This document shows, in pieces, positions 34,593 through 43,516 of a stretch of DNA of 44,910 nt. The stretch comes from a bacterium. GTDB lineage: Bacteria > Bdellovibrionota_C > UBA2361 > RFPC01. A model generated the notes under the pieces. The model was not told the origin of the DNA. It saw only the letters and a list, made by a program, of their open reading frames with translations, and ran no database searches. The translations under genes were made by a program, and so were the position numbers. The DNA is taken from assembly GCA_009926305.1 (NCBI GenBank), contig RFPC01000012.1:1-44910 (forward strand), given 5' to 3'. Numbering within the stretch: the first letter of the stretch is position 1; each line of letters opens with the position of its first letter.

Positions 34593-34982
34593 TTAATCAA
34601 TTCGAACAGAGAGAAGCTGCAAACCTGTCGGCCGTTGAGAGAGCTGCCACGAACCAGGCTCAATATTCGGAAAAACAATCCGACCCGACTCTTGAATCGT
34701 TGCCCTCCTTGTATCTCCAGCTCCACTTAAGTCCATGAGAACTATATTACCTTGCACATCGCTATTTTTCGAAAACTCCAGAGTAATGGTGAAAATTTCT
34801 TGAATCCCCCTTTCTACCGCAAGAGTAAGACCTCGTTCATCTATGATTCGGCACTCGCGAACATTTACCTCATCAGCCACAGAGAAACTCCCCAAAGGGT
34901 GCATTGCCATGAGATGTATTAAGAGGAGGAATCCGAACAGAGAGAACTGAGCTATTAACGAGAGTGTTCTTCCTTGCCTCAT
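34593..34982 (-). CDS. small exported protein, function unknown
   Basis: 129 residues. A signal peptide is visible, about 1-30 (LIAQFSLFGFLLLIHLMA), then about 95 residues with beta-strand character (LTLAVERGIQEIFTITLEF, GRIVFPNIEPGSWQL). This could be a small beta-sandwich, similar in flavour to carboxypeptidase-regulatory-like domains. No cysteine lipobox. ATG with AGGAG 6-7 bases upstream. It sits 8 bases after purD and 12 before prmA, so it is part of the same operon, which has no obvious functional link. Confidence 0.7.
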   Translation of the reverse strand: MRQGRTLSLIAQFSLFGFLLLIHLMAMHPLGSFSVADEVNVRECRIIDERGLTLAVERGIQEIFTITLEFSKNSDVQGNIVLMDLSGAGDTRRATIQESGRIVFPNIEPGSWQLSQRPTGLQLLSVRID

Positions 34983-34990
34983 CTCAACTC

Positions 34991-36253
34991 CTATCCTTTT
35001 GCCAATCCGATATCTAACCGATACTGCTGGCCTGAGAAAGATATCCGTTCGACAGCATGGTACGCCTTTAGTCTCGCTTCTGTTCGGGTCTCTCCTATCG
35101 CGCTTACGCCAAGCACCCGACCACCATTTGTCACTACGGCAGATTTTTCCAGAGCTGTTCCCGCGTGAAATACCACTATGTTCCCCAAAGCCTCTGCCTC
35201 ATCAATACCGATGATTTGATCGCCTCTCGCAGAAGTGAGCGGATATCCCTCAGATGCCATCACGACACAAACAGCAGAATCAGAGCTTATGCTCGGCATA
35301 GCATCAATCACTCCTCCTGTAGCCAGTCCATACAAGGTTTCCGTAAGATCTCCTGAAAACCTCCTGAGCAAAACCTGTGCCTCTGGATCCCCCATTCTGG
35401 CATTAAACTCAACAACGCGAAGTTCTCCAGACGGAGATACCATTAATCCTGCATAGAGAAATCCGGTAAATTTTCTTTCACGTCTCTCTAATTCGACGAG
35501 CACTGGCTTAATGATACTCTCAACAATCTCCTGCTCTCTTCCTGACTCAATATTTGGTGATGGCGAAACGGTTCCCATTCCGCCGGTATTCGGGCCGCGA
35601 TCACCGTCATAAATCCGCTTGTAGTCGCTTGCAGTTGGAAATGCAACCGTTCGACTGCCATCAGTCATGACAATAAAAGAAACTTCCACTCCGTCGAGAA
35701 ACTCCTCAAGTAGAATTCCTTCGGCTCCTTTTTGATTTTTAAAATGTTCTCTAATCGCCTCTTCAGCCTCTGATTTACTCTCTGTAACAACTACTCCCTT
35801 GCCAGCAGCCAGACCATCAGCCTTGAGAACAAAAGTCGGTCCAAATGTTGGTAACGCCGAAAGCGCTTCCGCTTCATTTGTACAGAACACATAGTGAGCA
35901 GTGGGCACACCAGCAGAGGTCATAACTTCTTTTGCAAACTTTTTAGAAGTTTCTATCTCAGCTGCTAGGCGTGTCGGCCCAAAGACTGGCAGTTCTCGCT
36001 TTCGAAATTCATCAACAATACCATCACGCAGCGGAACCTCTGGGCCAATTATCGTACAATCAATAGCCTCTTTTCCCGCAAACTCACATATAGCCGCTAT
36101 GTCTGATTCAGGGATATTTATATTTTCGCCGATATTAGCTGTTCCAGGATTACCAGAGATAAAAAATATTTGATGTGGCCCAGATGTATCTTGAGCAATT
36201 CTCCATCCGAGCGCATGTTCTCGCCCGCCACTCCCTACAATTAGAATTTTCAT
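34991..36253 (-). CDS. purD: phosphoribosylamine-glycine ligase
   Basis: 420 residues from ATG 36253, with AGGAGG about 10 bases upstream. An earlier frame reaching 36316 adds a basic leader without support. GARS, the second step of purine synthesis: phosphoribosylamine plus glycine plus ATP. ATP-grasp fold seen in MKILIVGSGGREHALGW (N-terminal), GPEVPLRDGIVDEF, FVLKADGLAAGKGVVV, EGILLEEFLDGVEVSF, and the metal-binding VVEFNARMGDPEAQVLL. It is 98 bases downstream of purH on the same strand. Confidence 0.96.
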   Translation of the reverse strand: MKILIVGSGGREHALGWRIAQDTSGPHQIFFISGNPGTANIGENINIPESDIAAICEFAGKEAIDCTIIGPEVPLRDGIVDEFRKRELPVFGPTRLAAEIETSKKFAKEVMTSAGVPTAHYVFCTNEAEALSALPTFGPTFVLKADGLAAGKGVVVTESKSEAEEAIREHFKNQKGAEGILLEEFLDGVEVSFIVMTDGSRTVAFPTASDYKRIYDGDRGPNTGGMGTVSPSPNIESGREQEIVESIIKPVLVELERRERKFTGFLYAGLMVSPSGELRVVEFNARMGDPEAQVLLRRFSGDLTETLYGLATGGVIDAMPSISSDSAVCVVMASEGYPLTSARGDQIIGIDEAEALGNIVVFHAGTALEKSAVVTNGGRVLGVSAIGETRTEARLKAYHAVERISFSGQQYRLDIGLAKG

Positions 36254-36351
36254 TGTGCCACCGCCTCCTATTTTCTCCCTGCCACGAGTACGCTTCTGCC
36301 GCCGGCTGAATTCCAATGTAATGCGGCCAGAAATCTAGCCACATAGTTCTT

Positions 36352-37953
36352 TTAGTGCCGAAAGTGCCTTTCTGGAGTGAAAATTAAAGTCATACCGAGC
36401 TGCCGCGCTACTTCAACAACTTCTGGATCCTTCTTTGAGCCACTTGGAGTAACTACTGCCGTTACCCCTTCAGCAGCCAACCTCTCCAGACTATCTGGGA
36501 ATGGGAAAAAGGCATCCGAGGCAGCTACTGCGCCCTGAATCCTATGCTTGTGCTCCTTTGCTTTGTAGAGCGCAACTTCGACCGAATCAATACGACTCGT
36601 CTGACCAGCGCCACTTCCAATAAGTTGCTGACCTTGAAACAACACTATGGCGTTGGACTTTACATGTGCAACCACCGCCCATGCCAGTTCAAGTTCCTGT
36701 AATAGAGAAGGATCCTCGAGACTACCACTCATGATCTCTCCGTCACGGACCGAACATCCTGAGAGGTCAGGACTCTGCTCAAGATAACCAAATAAAGTAG
36801 AGCGTAGCTCTGAAGCGATAGGCATTGAATAGTCACATTCTAATAATCGAAGATTCGACTTTCTCGAAAGAACTGCTCTTGCCTCATCTGAGAAACTCGG
36901 TGCAATCACAATCTCTGCAAAATCCTCTGCAATAGCCTCTGCTGCAGGTGCGGTAAGTTCTGAGGCAAATCCAATAATACCCCCAAAGTGACTTCGAGGA
37001 TCACTTGCCTTCGCTCTCGTCAGTGCCTCTTCCTGGGTAGACGCAACAGAGACGCCGCACGGCGTGAGGTGTTTCATGATACTTACTACCTCTCCTGATC
37101 CAAAACGTTCTCTTTGCGAATACAAGCTCCTTGTAAGTCTATATCCAGCATCTGCATCTAAGATGTTGTTATATGAGAGTTCCTTACCCCCAATCTGACG
37201 CCATCCCGTTACGGGAGCAGATACTGACCGAAAGAGACGAGCTGACTGATGAGGATTCTCTCCATATCTCAATGACTGGGCTTGACGCCAGACCTGTCCA
37301 AAAGAGCGTTGTCGTCCTCCCGCTACATATTCACGTTCACTCAAGCTTTCAGATTCTTCGGATAAATATTTAGCAATCTCCAAATTATAGTGGGCTAGTC
37401 GCGTAAATACCTTTTGTGAGAGCTGTAATCGCAAATCAAACAAGTCAGGTGCAGTAGTTTTATTTGCCTCACTACTTCTCAATGCCTCAAGCACGGCACT
37501 GTAGTCATGCGGCTCTATAACGGCATACACAGACTCACAATTCTTTGCCGCAGCTCGAATCATAGTCGGGCCGCCAATATCAATATATTCAATTAACTCT
37601 GGGAGTGATTTTTCACCTCTCTGCTGTAACTGCTCTTCAAATGGATAGAGATTAACGGCCACCACATCAATAAGCGGAATTCCTTGAGAGCTGAGCTCTG
37701 CTAAATGTTGTGCATCAGACCGCTGCGCGAGAATTCCAGCATGAATTTTTGGATGAAGCGTCTTTACTCGTCCACCGAGGATCTCCTTCTGTCCGGTATA
37801 TTCTGCTATAGAGCAGGTCGGAATGCCCTGCTCTGATAGATATCTCTGAGTACCAGAGGTAGTTAACAAAGAATATCCAAGTTCGGAAAGTCCTTGAGCA
37901 AACTCAAGAATTCCTTCTCGATCCGAGACACTGATGAGCGCAAACTTTTCCAT
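36352..37953 (-). CDS. purH: bifunctional AICAR formyltransferase/IMP cyclohydrolase
   Basis: 533 residues. Last two steps of IMP synthesis. The N-terminal MGS-like cyclohydrolase domain (1 to about 140) has LLTTSGTQRYL, EYTGQKEILGGRVKTLHPKI and VAVNLYPFEEQL. The C-terminal transformylase domain has RYGENPHQSA, MKHLTPCGVSVA (in place of KHxNPCG), and SDAFFPFPDSLERLAAEGV with HFRH at the very end. ATG with AAAGGAG upstream. It heads the purH-purD operon; the gap before it (37954-38119) holds a weak minus-strand terminator of the PP2C gene. Confidence 0.96.
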   Translation of the reverse strand: MEKFALISVSDREGILEFAQGLSELGYSLLTTSGTQRYLSEQGIPTCSIAEYTGQKEILGGRVKTLHPKIHAGILAQRSDAQHLAELSSQGIPLIDVVAVNLYPFEEQLQQRGEKSLPELIEYIDIGGPTMIRAAAKNCESVYAVIEPHDYSAVLEALRSSEANKTTAPDLFDLRLQLSQKVFTRLAHYNLEIAKYLSEESESLSEREYVAGGRQRSFGQVWRQAQSLRYGENPHQSARLFRSVSAPVTGWRQIGGKELSYNNILDADAGYRLTRSLYSQRERFGSGEVVSIMKHLTPCGVSVASTQEEALTRAKASDPRSHFGGIIGFASELTAPAAEAIAEDFAEIVIAPSFSDEARAVLSRKSNLRLLECDYSMPIASELRSTLFGYLEQSPDLSGCSVRDGEIMSGSLEDPSLLQELELAWAVVAHVKSNAIVLFQGQQLIGSGAGQTSRIDSVEVALYKAKEHKHRIQGAVAASDAFFPFPDSLERLAAEGVTAVVTPSGSKKDPEVVEVARQLGMTLIFTPERHFRH

Positions 37954-38089
37954 AGAGATTCACTCCTTTCCAAAGGCGCCTAAAGGCTATCACACCCCTT
38001 TTCCCGAGTGAAGTTTCTTGCTGGTGGAAAAGTTAATTTTACGCCAATCACGCGCTTTCTGTAGGACAGTGTATTATTCGGGGGCAACG

Positions 38090-38114
38090 ATAAAATGCCA
38101 AATAAAAATGGCAT
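38090..38114 (-). terminator. weak terminator of the PP2C gene
   Basis: ATGCCA (38095-38100) pairs with TGGCAT (38109-38114) around an eight-base loop. On the minus strand it is followed by TTTATC. It comes 5 bases after the PP2C stop. The stem is short, so read-through into purH is possible. Confidence 0.4.
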
Positions 38115-38119
38115 CAGCT

Positions 38120-39877
38120 CTAGAAGGAAACATTCATAGGTTTCAGTTGGGCTTGCTCACTCTCAATGACTCTCAATTCTGCCTCTAACTCCTCACGCAA
38201 TGCCTTCCTCTCAGAGGCTGACCCGTCAATAAGAACGGTGAGAATCTCTCTTTCCCGAATATTACGGGTCAAACGAGCAAGCAGCGCATCTTTTCTTATG
38301 ATGAGCTCTGCGACCTCTGCTTCAGTCTTAGAGCCCTCTTCCTTTATGGTGTCACGAATACCGGCACTGAGAGTAAGCAGAGCTTGTTCTCGCTCTTGCT
38401 GGAGCTCCAAAAGCTGCTCTTTGAGCTCAATGTTATCAGGCTCATAACGTAGAGCTTCCATTTTGCGAAGGTATTTCCATGTAATCTGGTCAAACTGAAG
38501 CTTAAGACTTCGTACTGCATCCGAAACGGCAGCAACCTCTATCGCAACAGCTAAGGCTCCCTTCCCTTCGCTATCTTTCTTACGCTGATGCCATACTGCC
38601 AATTTCCTAGTCGCTCTTTCTATCTGAATGCGAACCCTATCAAGTTCTTTATTTTCTCTTCGATTATTTTCCCTGTTGAGCTGCTCTTTTTGCTTTAGTT
38701 GATCATGCTCAAAAAACTCTATGTATCGTACAGTATCCTCTTTCTGTTCCCTTAGACTGGACTCGCGTGCTTGAAGAAGATCGATTCCCTCAGCTGCTGT
38801 TATCGCGGCTTCAAAACGAGATGGTGCAATCTTCTGATCCTCAGAAATGGTTTCTATGGAATCGGAAAGGGACTGAGCGAGATGCGCCGTGCCAGGACGA
38901 ATAGCCAGATCCGACTTCATAAAGAAGGGAATAATAAGGAAAAGTAAACTCACCATACCGAGGGCTAACACAGAAAAGAAGAGGAGCTTTTCCGTTGAGA
39001 GTGGAGATCGAACATGCTTACCAACAAACGTGCTTGAGTTGGTTTGCTCTGATACTCCTCCTGATTCAGAGATCGGAATGCGCTGATCTTGGTGTCCATT
39101 TTGTGCGCCATCACATACAGAAACTATGAGAACGGTAATATTATCCGTTCCACCGCGCTCATTTGCCAGAGCAACAAGAGTTTTTACCGCCTCGCTATCC
39201 CTCTTCGAACTTAATATCTCGGCGATCTCACCGTCACGCACATGATTATAGAGACCATCAGAACAAAGAAGGTACCTATCCCCACTTCTCGAATAATCAG
39301 ATAACCTCTTACAATCTGGTTCTACACTCTGACTTGGGCCAAGAGATCGGGTCAACATATGTGAAACTGGATGATTCTCTACCTGCTCTGGTCGAAGTGC
39401 GCCTGAATCTACCAATTCCTGAACGAGAGTATGATCTCGAGTCAACTGCTCTAAGGCTCCTTGACGAAAACGATAGGCCCGAGAGTCTCCAACATGGAGG
39501 AGATAGGTCTCATGAACCGTAAAACACATAGCAACAAAAGTTGTCCCCATCCCTGCAAGTTGCTCATCTTCTTGCCCACGTATAAATACGGCTTGATTGG
39601 CTCTCTTTAAGGACTCTCTCAGCTCATCTTCAGAAACATGCTCATGAAGCGATTCAATGAACGTCTTAATAGCAAGCTTTGATGCTATCGCTCCCCCTTC
39701 AACGCCACCCATTCCATCAGCTACAACAAAAAGGTTGTAGAATTCTGTCTGATTTGCTCCATAAGAATCTTGGTTCTCGTTACGTACCCTTCCGATATCG
39801 GAGGCAACTGCAGACGTCACATTGATGGGTCGCAGCTCCACAGAATCTGTACTTGTACTTTCTTTGACTTTATTCAT
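38120..39877 (-). CDS. membrane-anchored PP2C-type phosphatase with coiled-coil tail
   Basis: 585 residues from the ATG at 39877. A GTG at 39934 would add 19 residues, and neither start has a strong Shine-Dalgarno. Serine/threonine phosphatase of the PPM family: SDIGRVRNENQD (26-37), VADGMGGVEGG (52-62), GMGTTFVAM (109-117), HVGDSRAYRF (128-137), LCSDGLYNHV (204-213) and GGTDNITVL (242-250) are the metal-coordinating motifs, all intact. A single membrane helix lies at about 298-320. The C-terminal 265 residues, outside the membrane if the catalytic domain is cytoplasmic, form long charged helices rich in Glu, Arg and Leu, most likely a coiled coil. No partner kinase is adjacent. Confidence 0.88.
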   Translation of the reverse strand: MNKVKESTSTDSVELRPINVTSAVASDIGRVRNENQDSYGANQTEFYNLFVVADGMGGVEGGAIASKLAIKTFIESLHEHVSEDELRESLKRANQAVFIRGQEDEQLAGMGTTFVAMCFTVHETYLLHVGDSRAYRFRQGALEQLTRDHTLVQELVDSGALRPEQVENHPVSHMLTRSLGPSQSVEPDCKRLSDYSRSGDRYLLCSDGLYNHVRDGEIAEILSSKRDSEAVKTLVALANERGGTDNITVLIVSVCDGAQNGHQDQRIPISESGGVSEQTNSSTFVGKHVRSPLSTEKLLFFSVLALGMVSLLFLIIPFFMKSDLAIRPGTAHLAQSLSDSIETISEDQKIAPSRFEAAITAAEGIDLLQARESSLREQKEDTVRYIEFFEHDQLKQKEQLNRENNRRENKELDRVRIQIERATRKLAVWHQRKKDSEGKGALAVAIEVAAVSDAVRSLKLQFDQITWKYLRKMEALRYEPDNIELKEQLLELQQEREQALLTLSAGIRDTIKEEGSKTEAEVAELIIRKDALLARLTRNIREREILTVLIDGSASERKALREELEAELRVIESEQAQLKPMNVSF

Positions 39878-40137
39878 GTATGAACCAAGTTCACAGTGCT
39901 CAACCCTAAGGGTCTTGTACACTCCCTTCTGCACTATTGAATACCGTGAATCCCTCTGATCTCCTCAGAATTGAAGACTAATCTTCCTGAAGAGTTAGAT
40001 GCTGATGAATTCAAACGAGTTCAATTGAATCGACACAACTAGCTCCAATACTTCAGATTTTTTTCTAAAACAGAAATTATGACGAGACCAGCTGTTCACA
40101 TGAGGCACAGACAATTCTCATCGATTTTGAAATCTGA

Positions 40138-41148
40138 TTACCCGATTTTTTTCAAATACGGTTTGAATCCACGGTAGGGGTCACGAGAGAGGTATGATTC
40201 TCGCTCTAATTGCTGCTTGAGTCGTTCTGCTAGTATTGGTTTGTCTTCTGGGCCCACGAGCACCCTAAAATACCGCCTTTCCTTTACCCTCGCCTCTTGG
40301 ATATGCGCATCCCGAAAACCGTTTTGAATGAGCAGGCTCTGAAGTTGATTCGCATCCGCCTCTGTTTCAAAAGCAGCGAGCTGCACATACCAGCCTTTAG
40401 AAAGAGGCTTTATACCACTCTCCCGAACAACCGCAGCGCTACTCTTAGGCAGGGATGCTACCACCTTCTGTTCAACGGGCGGCTGCAACTTTACTCCAGC
40501 ATTCGTTATCTGATCACCACTAGTGGGATCACGGCGGGTGTCAGCAGTTATGACTTTATCCAGCGCTTGATCCTCTCCATCTACTAGCGTTCCAAGTGTC
40601 TGGCTGCGAGCCTTGTCTCTCCGTAATAGACCGGCTGCGCTCACCAGTTGTTGCTTCTGCGCAGACGTCAACTCTCCCTTCACTTTCTTATCAGAGACAA
40701 GAGCCGTCGTACTTGAGTCAGCTGATGAATTCTTGGCCATGTCTGCAGTAGTTTTTTCATTTATAACCTTTTGAAGTGGGACTATCTTCACTGGTTTTAG
40801 GTCCAGGCTCGACTCGGAATCTTTATTATGGGGCAGCATATCTTCTTGGTTGATAGTGGAGAGATCTTGTAATTCGTCATAAACCTCATCAACCATACGC
40901 TCTGAGACTTGCTTTACATCTCCACCATCTGCAATTGGAAGTCGCGGAAATCGCTCAAGGGATACAGACGCATACGTATCGAATTGCTCTTTCTTACCAA
41001 CCCGAAAACCTAAAAAGAAAGAAGCGAGCAGTCCTCCTGTAATAAGTCCGATAACAATCACCGCATGACTTATTCCAAGACGGAGTCCCCAGTGAGAACG
41101 ACCATCACTAAAAGAGCTATCCCTCTTCTCTGAACGATTCATTTTCAT
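40138..41148 (-). CDS. SPOR-domain membrane protein
   Basis: 336 residues. One membrane helix, about 27-49, then a long disordered, charged region. The C-terminal SPOR domain is at about 252-325 (GWYVQLAAFETEADANQLQS start, and YFRVLVGP). SPOR domains bind denuded peptidoglycan at the division septum. The start overlaps the CCA-adding gene stop by four bases (ATGA), and AAAGGG lies upstream. The mutS-amidase-cca-SPOR operon joins it with an amidase that creates SPOR-binding denuded glycan, a sensible functional link inferred from neighbourhood. Confidence 0.9.
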   Translation of the reverse strand: MKMNRSEKRDSSFSDGRSHWGLRLGISHAVIVIGLITGGLLASFFLGFRVGKKEQFDTYASVSLERFPRLPIADGGDVKQVSERMVDEVYDELQDLSTINQEDMLPHNKDSESSLDLKPVKIVPLQKVINEKTTADMAKNSSADSSTTALVSDKKVKGELTSAQKQQLVSAAGLLRRDKARSQTLGTLVDGEDQALDKVITADTRRDPTSGDQITNAGVKLQPPVEQKVVASLPKSSAAVVRESGIKPLSKGWYVQLAAFETEADANQLQSLLIQNGFRDAHIQEARVKERRYFRVLVGPEDKPILAERLKQQLERESYLSRDPYRGFKPYLKKIG

Positions 41149-42278
41149 GTATTCCCTTTCTTCATCTTCTCGCTAGAGTACTCAGATATAAGTATTTCCA
41201 AAAGTACTAAGTGCTCGTCACTCTGATGGGAGCATCGGCCGACAAGTTGCTGAAAAAGGGTCATGAGCTCTTTCAGGCTCTTCTTTCCAACTCCAATGCG
41301 AGAAAAATACTCGCTTATGCCCGCTCCTATCGGCATAGAGCCAATCTCACCTAGCGCACGGCTCATCTCATATCCTGCCTCGCCTAAGAGTTCATAAATG
41401 GCCATGAGGTGAAAAAGTTCGGCGCGTTCAACAACGGAAAAGGTCTCGACTGCCTCTGCATACATGTGAGCAACTTTTTCCGTCTTTGGCCCGAGAAGCT
41501 GAGAACCTGTCCTCTCATCAAAACAGCCGATATGAAACAAACGAGGAAAAAGATTCTTTATACTCTGCTCAGCTAGGCACTTTCTCACTTCATTCCACAA
41601 ACGCTGAAGACTGATAGTACTGAAGCATCGAGCCTTCAGCGCGTTCTGAGCATACTCGTGCGTCTGCTCTTCGACTGAGAATCCCAGACGGTTTTGATAC
41701 CGATACATCCGAACGATACGGGTTGGATCATCGATGAAACTCAGAGAGTGTAAGACTTGGAGTTCTCTTCTTCTCAATGCCCCATATCCATCCCGAGGAT
41801 CAACAAGCATAGTGTCATCAAGCCTCAGTATTTTCGTATCTGGCTCATAACTTTTAAGAAGCTCTGTGACTGAGAGCGCAATAGCATTTACGGTAAAATC
41901 TCTTCGGGCTAAGTCTTCCTCTAATGTTGCTGGATGGACCTCTGGTAGTGCGCCAGGACTCTCATAAACTTCTTTGCGAGCCTGAGCGAGGTCTAATTCA
42001 GTGCACTCTCCGTGACTATGTAAACCAGTTATTTTGGCCGTTAAGAAATTTTTAAATGGAATTATTCTTCCGCCAATACTTGTCTGAAGTGCGTCAGCAA
42101 AAGAATATACGGGACCGACGACCACCAGATCGATATCCGTCTCGTGAACCTCCTCGAGCAATAAAATATCTCGCACGATTCCACCAATGAGAAAGCACTC
42201 TACGCCATGCTGCTTCGCACATTCCCGAACTTTCCGTAGAAGATCGAATCTTTCTTTTGAGAGCATGAAAATAGTCAA
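41145..42278 (-). CDS. tRNA nucleotidyltransferase / poly(A) polymerase family protein
   Basis: 377 residues. Class II nucleotidyltransferase head: FLIGGIVRDILL, DIDLVVVGP with the catalytic aspartates, EEDLARRDFTVNAIA, and the neck YRYQNRLGF. The C-terminal region is helical; I see no HD domain. It could add CCA to tRNA 3' ends or poly(A) tails; sequence alone does not separate these. The TTG start at 42278 has GGAG 8 bases upstream. An ATG at 42266 has no ribosome-binding signal, so I chose the TTG. Five bases separate it from the amidase stop. Confidence 0.85.
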   Translation of the reverse strand: MTIFMLSKERFDLLRKVRECAKQHGVECFLIGGIVRDILLLEEVHETDIDLVVVGPVYSFADALQTSIGGRIIPFKNFLTAKITGLHSHGECTELDLAQARKEVYESPGALPEVHPATLEEDLARRDFTVNAIALSVTELLKSYEPDTKILRLDDTMLVDPRDGYGALRRRELQVLHSLSFIDDPTRIVRMYRYQNRLGFSVEEQTHEYAQNALKARCFSTISLQRLWNEVRKCLAEQSIKNLFPRLFHIGCFDERTGSQLLGPKTEKVAHMYAEAVETFSVVERAELFHLMAIYELLGEAGYEMSRALGEIGSMPIGAGISEYFSRIGVGKKSLKELMTLFQQLVGRCSHQSDEHLVLLEILISEYSSEKMKKGNT

Positions 42279-42283
42279 CGTAT

Positions 42284-43516
42284 TTACTCCGTCAGCTCTT
42301 CCTGAATTCCTTGAACGATAGCCTGCGCCAGTTGATTTCGAAATTGTGGTGTTGAAAGCAAGAACGCATCATCCGGATGAGTAGCAAAAAATAACTCCAA
42401 AAGGACTGCTGGCATTTCAGCACCAAAGAGAACGAAAAAAGGAGCCGAATGAACCCCTCTGCCAACAATTTCCATCCCATCAGACTCCTTCGGTAATTTC
42501 TTCCGAAGAGTAGAATACATTTTGTGTGCAAAGGGCTTTGAAATTTCTATCGCGCCTCTCCAATACAGTTCACTTAAAAATGTCTGCACTCCGAATCCCT
42601 GCGTCTCTTGCATTTGACGGTTCTCTCGGCTGACGAGTTCAATTGCTTTTGGATTACTCTCATTGGATACGTAGTACACTTCAAAGCCTCGCGCTTTAGC
42701 CGCATTTTCCTCGTGCGCATTAACATGAAGACTAACAAAGAGCTCAGCACCCAAACGATTAGCGAGAGCCGTTCGTTCAAAAAGAGGAATGAAAGCATCG
42801 TACTCTCTAGAAAGGGCAACTCGACAACAGCCTGACTTAATCAGCTCTTTCTCTACAAGTTTTGCTAACGTGAGAACAAGATCTTTCTCTCGTATTCCTG
42901 AGACACCAACCGCCCCTTCATCTTCTCCACCGTGCCCTGGGTCCAAAAAAATAAGAGGCTTTTCCGAATCTCCTCTGTTCTTTTGAGAAGAGTGCCTACG
43001 TTTCCCTTCAACTCCAGCTTCATTCGTATCAAGTAAAAAAATCAGCTCACTTCGGGGAAATACATCAGAAAAATCATTTTTAATGCGGGCTACCGAAGCT
43101 TCCTCATGAAGTAAATCTCGATATATCAGATAGGCCGAATGTAAAGCATCATCAGCTAACTCATGCTGAGTATCAGCAGTGCTCATTTTTTCAAAAAGCT
43201 CTGCTGATAAACGGAGCTTTTCTGAATCTTGAGCGCGTTCTCCTATTTCTCTCTCTACTACCGCATAGTGAAACATGGCGCGAGACTTACTATCTCCCAT
43301 AGGCATTGTTTTCAGCATCGTCTGAAAACGGCTTGAAAGACGACTCCAATCAGATTTTCGCTCATACTGAACATCAGTATTCCTCAATGAGCGAAGACGC
43401 GCTATCAGGCTATCGACTTCCTCCTTAAATGAGTCAGCCTGCAGATCCCCTAAAAAAAAGAAAAAACAAATGGAGAGTAAACAGCAGTTCCTAAGATTTT
43501 GATGCGATCTCTTCAT
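42284..43516 (-). CDS. N-acetylmuramoyl-L-alanine amidase
   Basis: 410 residues from ATG 43516, with AGGAG 8 bases upstream. Splits the amide between muramic acid and the peptide of murein. Signal peptide at about 1-28. Residues about 30-170 are helical with a TPR-like look instead of the usual AMIN domain. The Amidase_3 domain (about 185-405) has zinc ligands in FLDPGHGG, GIREKDLVL and SLHVNAH, and the catalytic glutamate in LLELFFATHPDD. The start overlaps the end of mutS by 26 bases. Confidence 0.92.
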   Translation of the reverse strand: MKRSHQNLRNCCLLSICFFFFLGDLQADSFKEEVDSLIARLRSLRNTDVQYERKSDWSRLSSRFQTMLKTMPMGDSKSRAMFHYAVVEREIGERAQDSEKLRLSAELFEKMSTADTQHELADDALHSAYLIYRDLLHEEASVARIKNDFSDVFPRSELIFLLDTNEAGVEGKRRHSSQKNRGDSEKPLIFLDPGHGGEDEGAVGVSGIREKDLVLTLAKLVEKELIKSGCCRVALSREYDAFIPLFERTALANRLGAELFVSLHVNAHEENAAKARGFEVYYVSNESNPKAIELVSRENRQMQETQGFGVQTFLSELYWRGAIEISKPFAHKMYSTLRKKLPKESDGMEIVGRGVHSAPFFVLFGAEMPAVLLELFFATHPDDAFLLSTPQFRNQLAQAIVQGIQEELTE

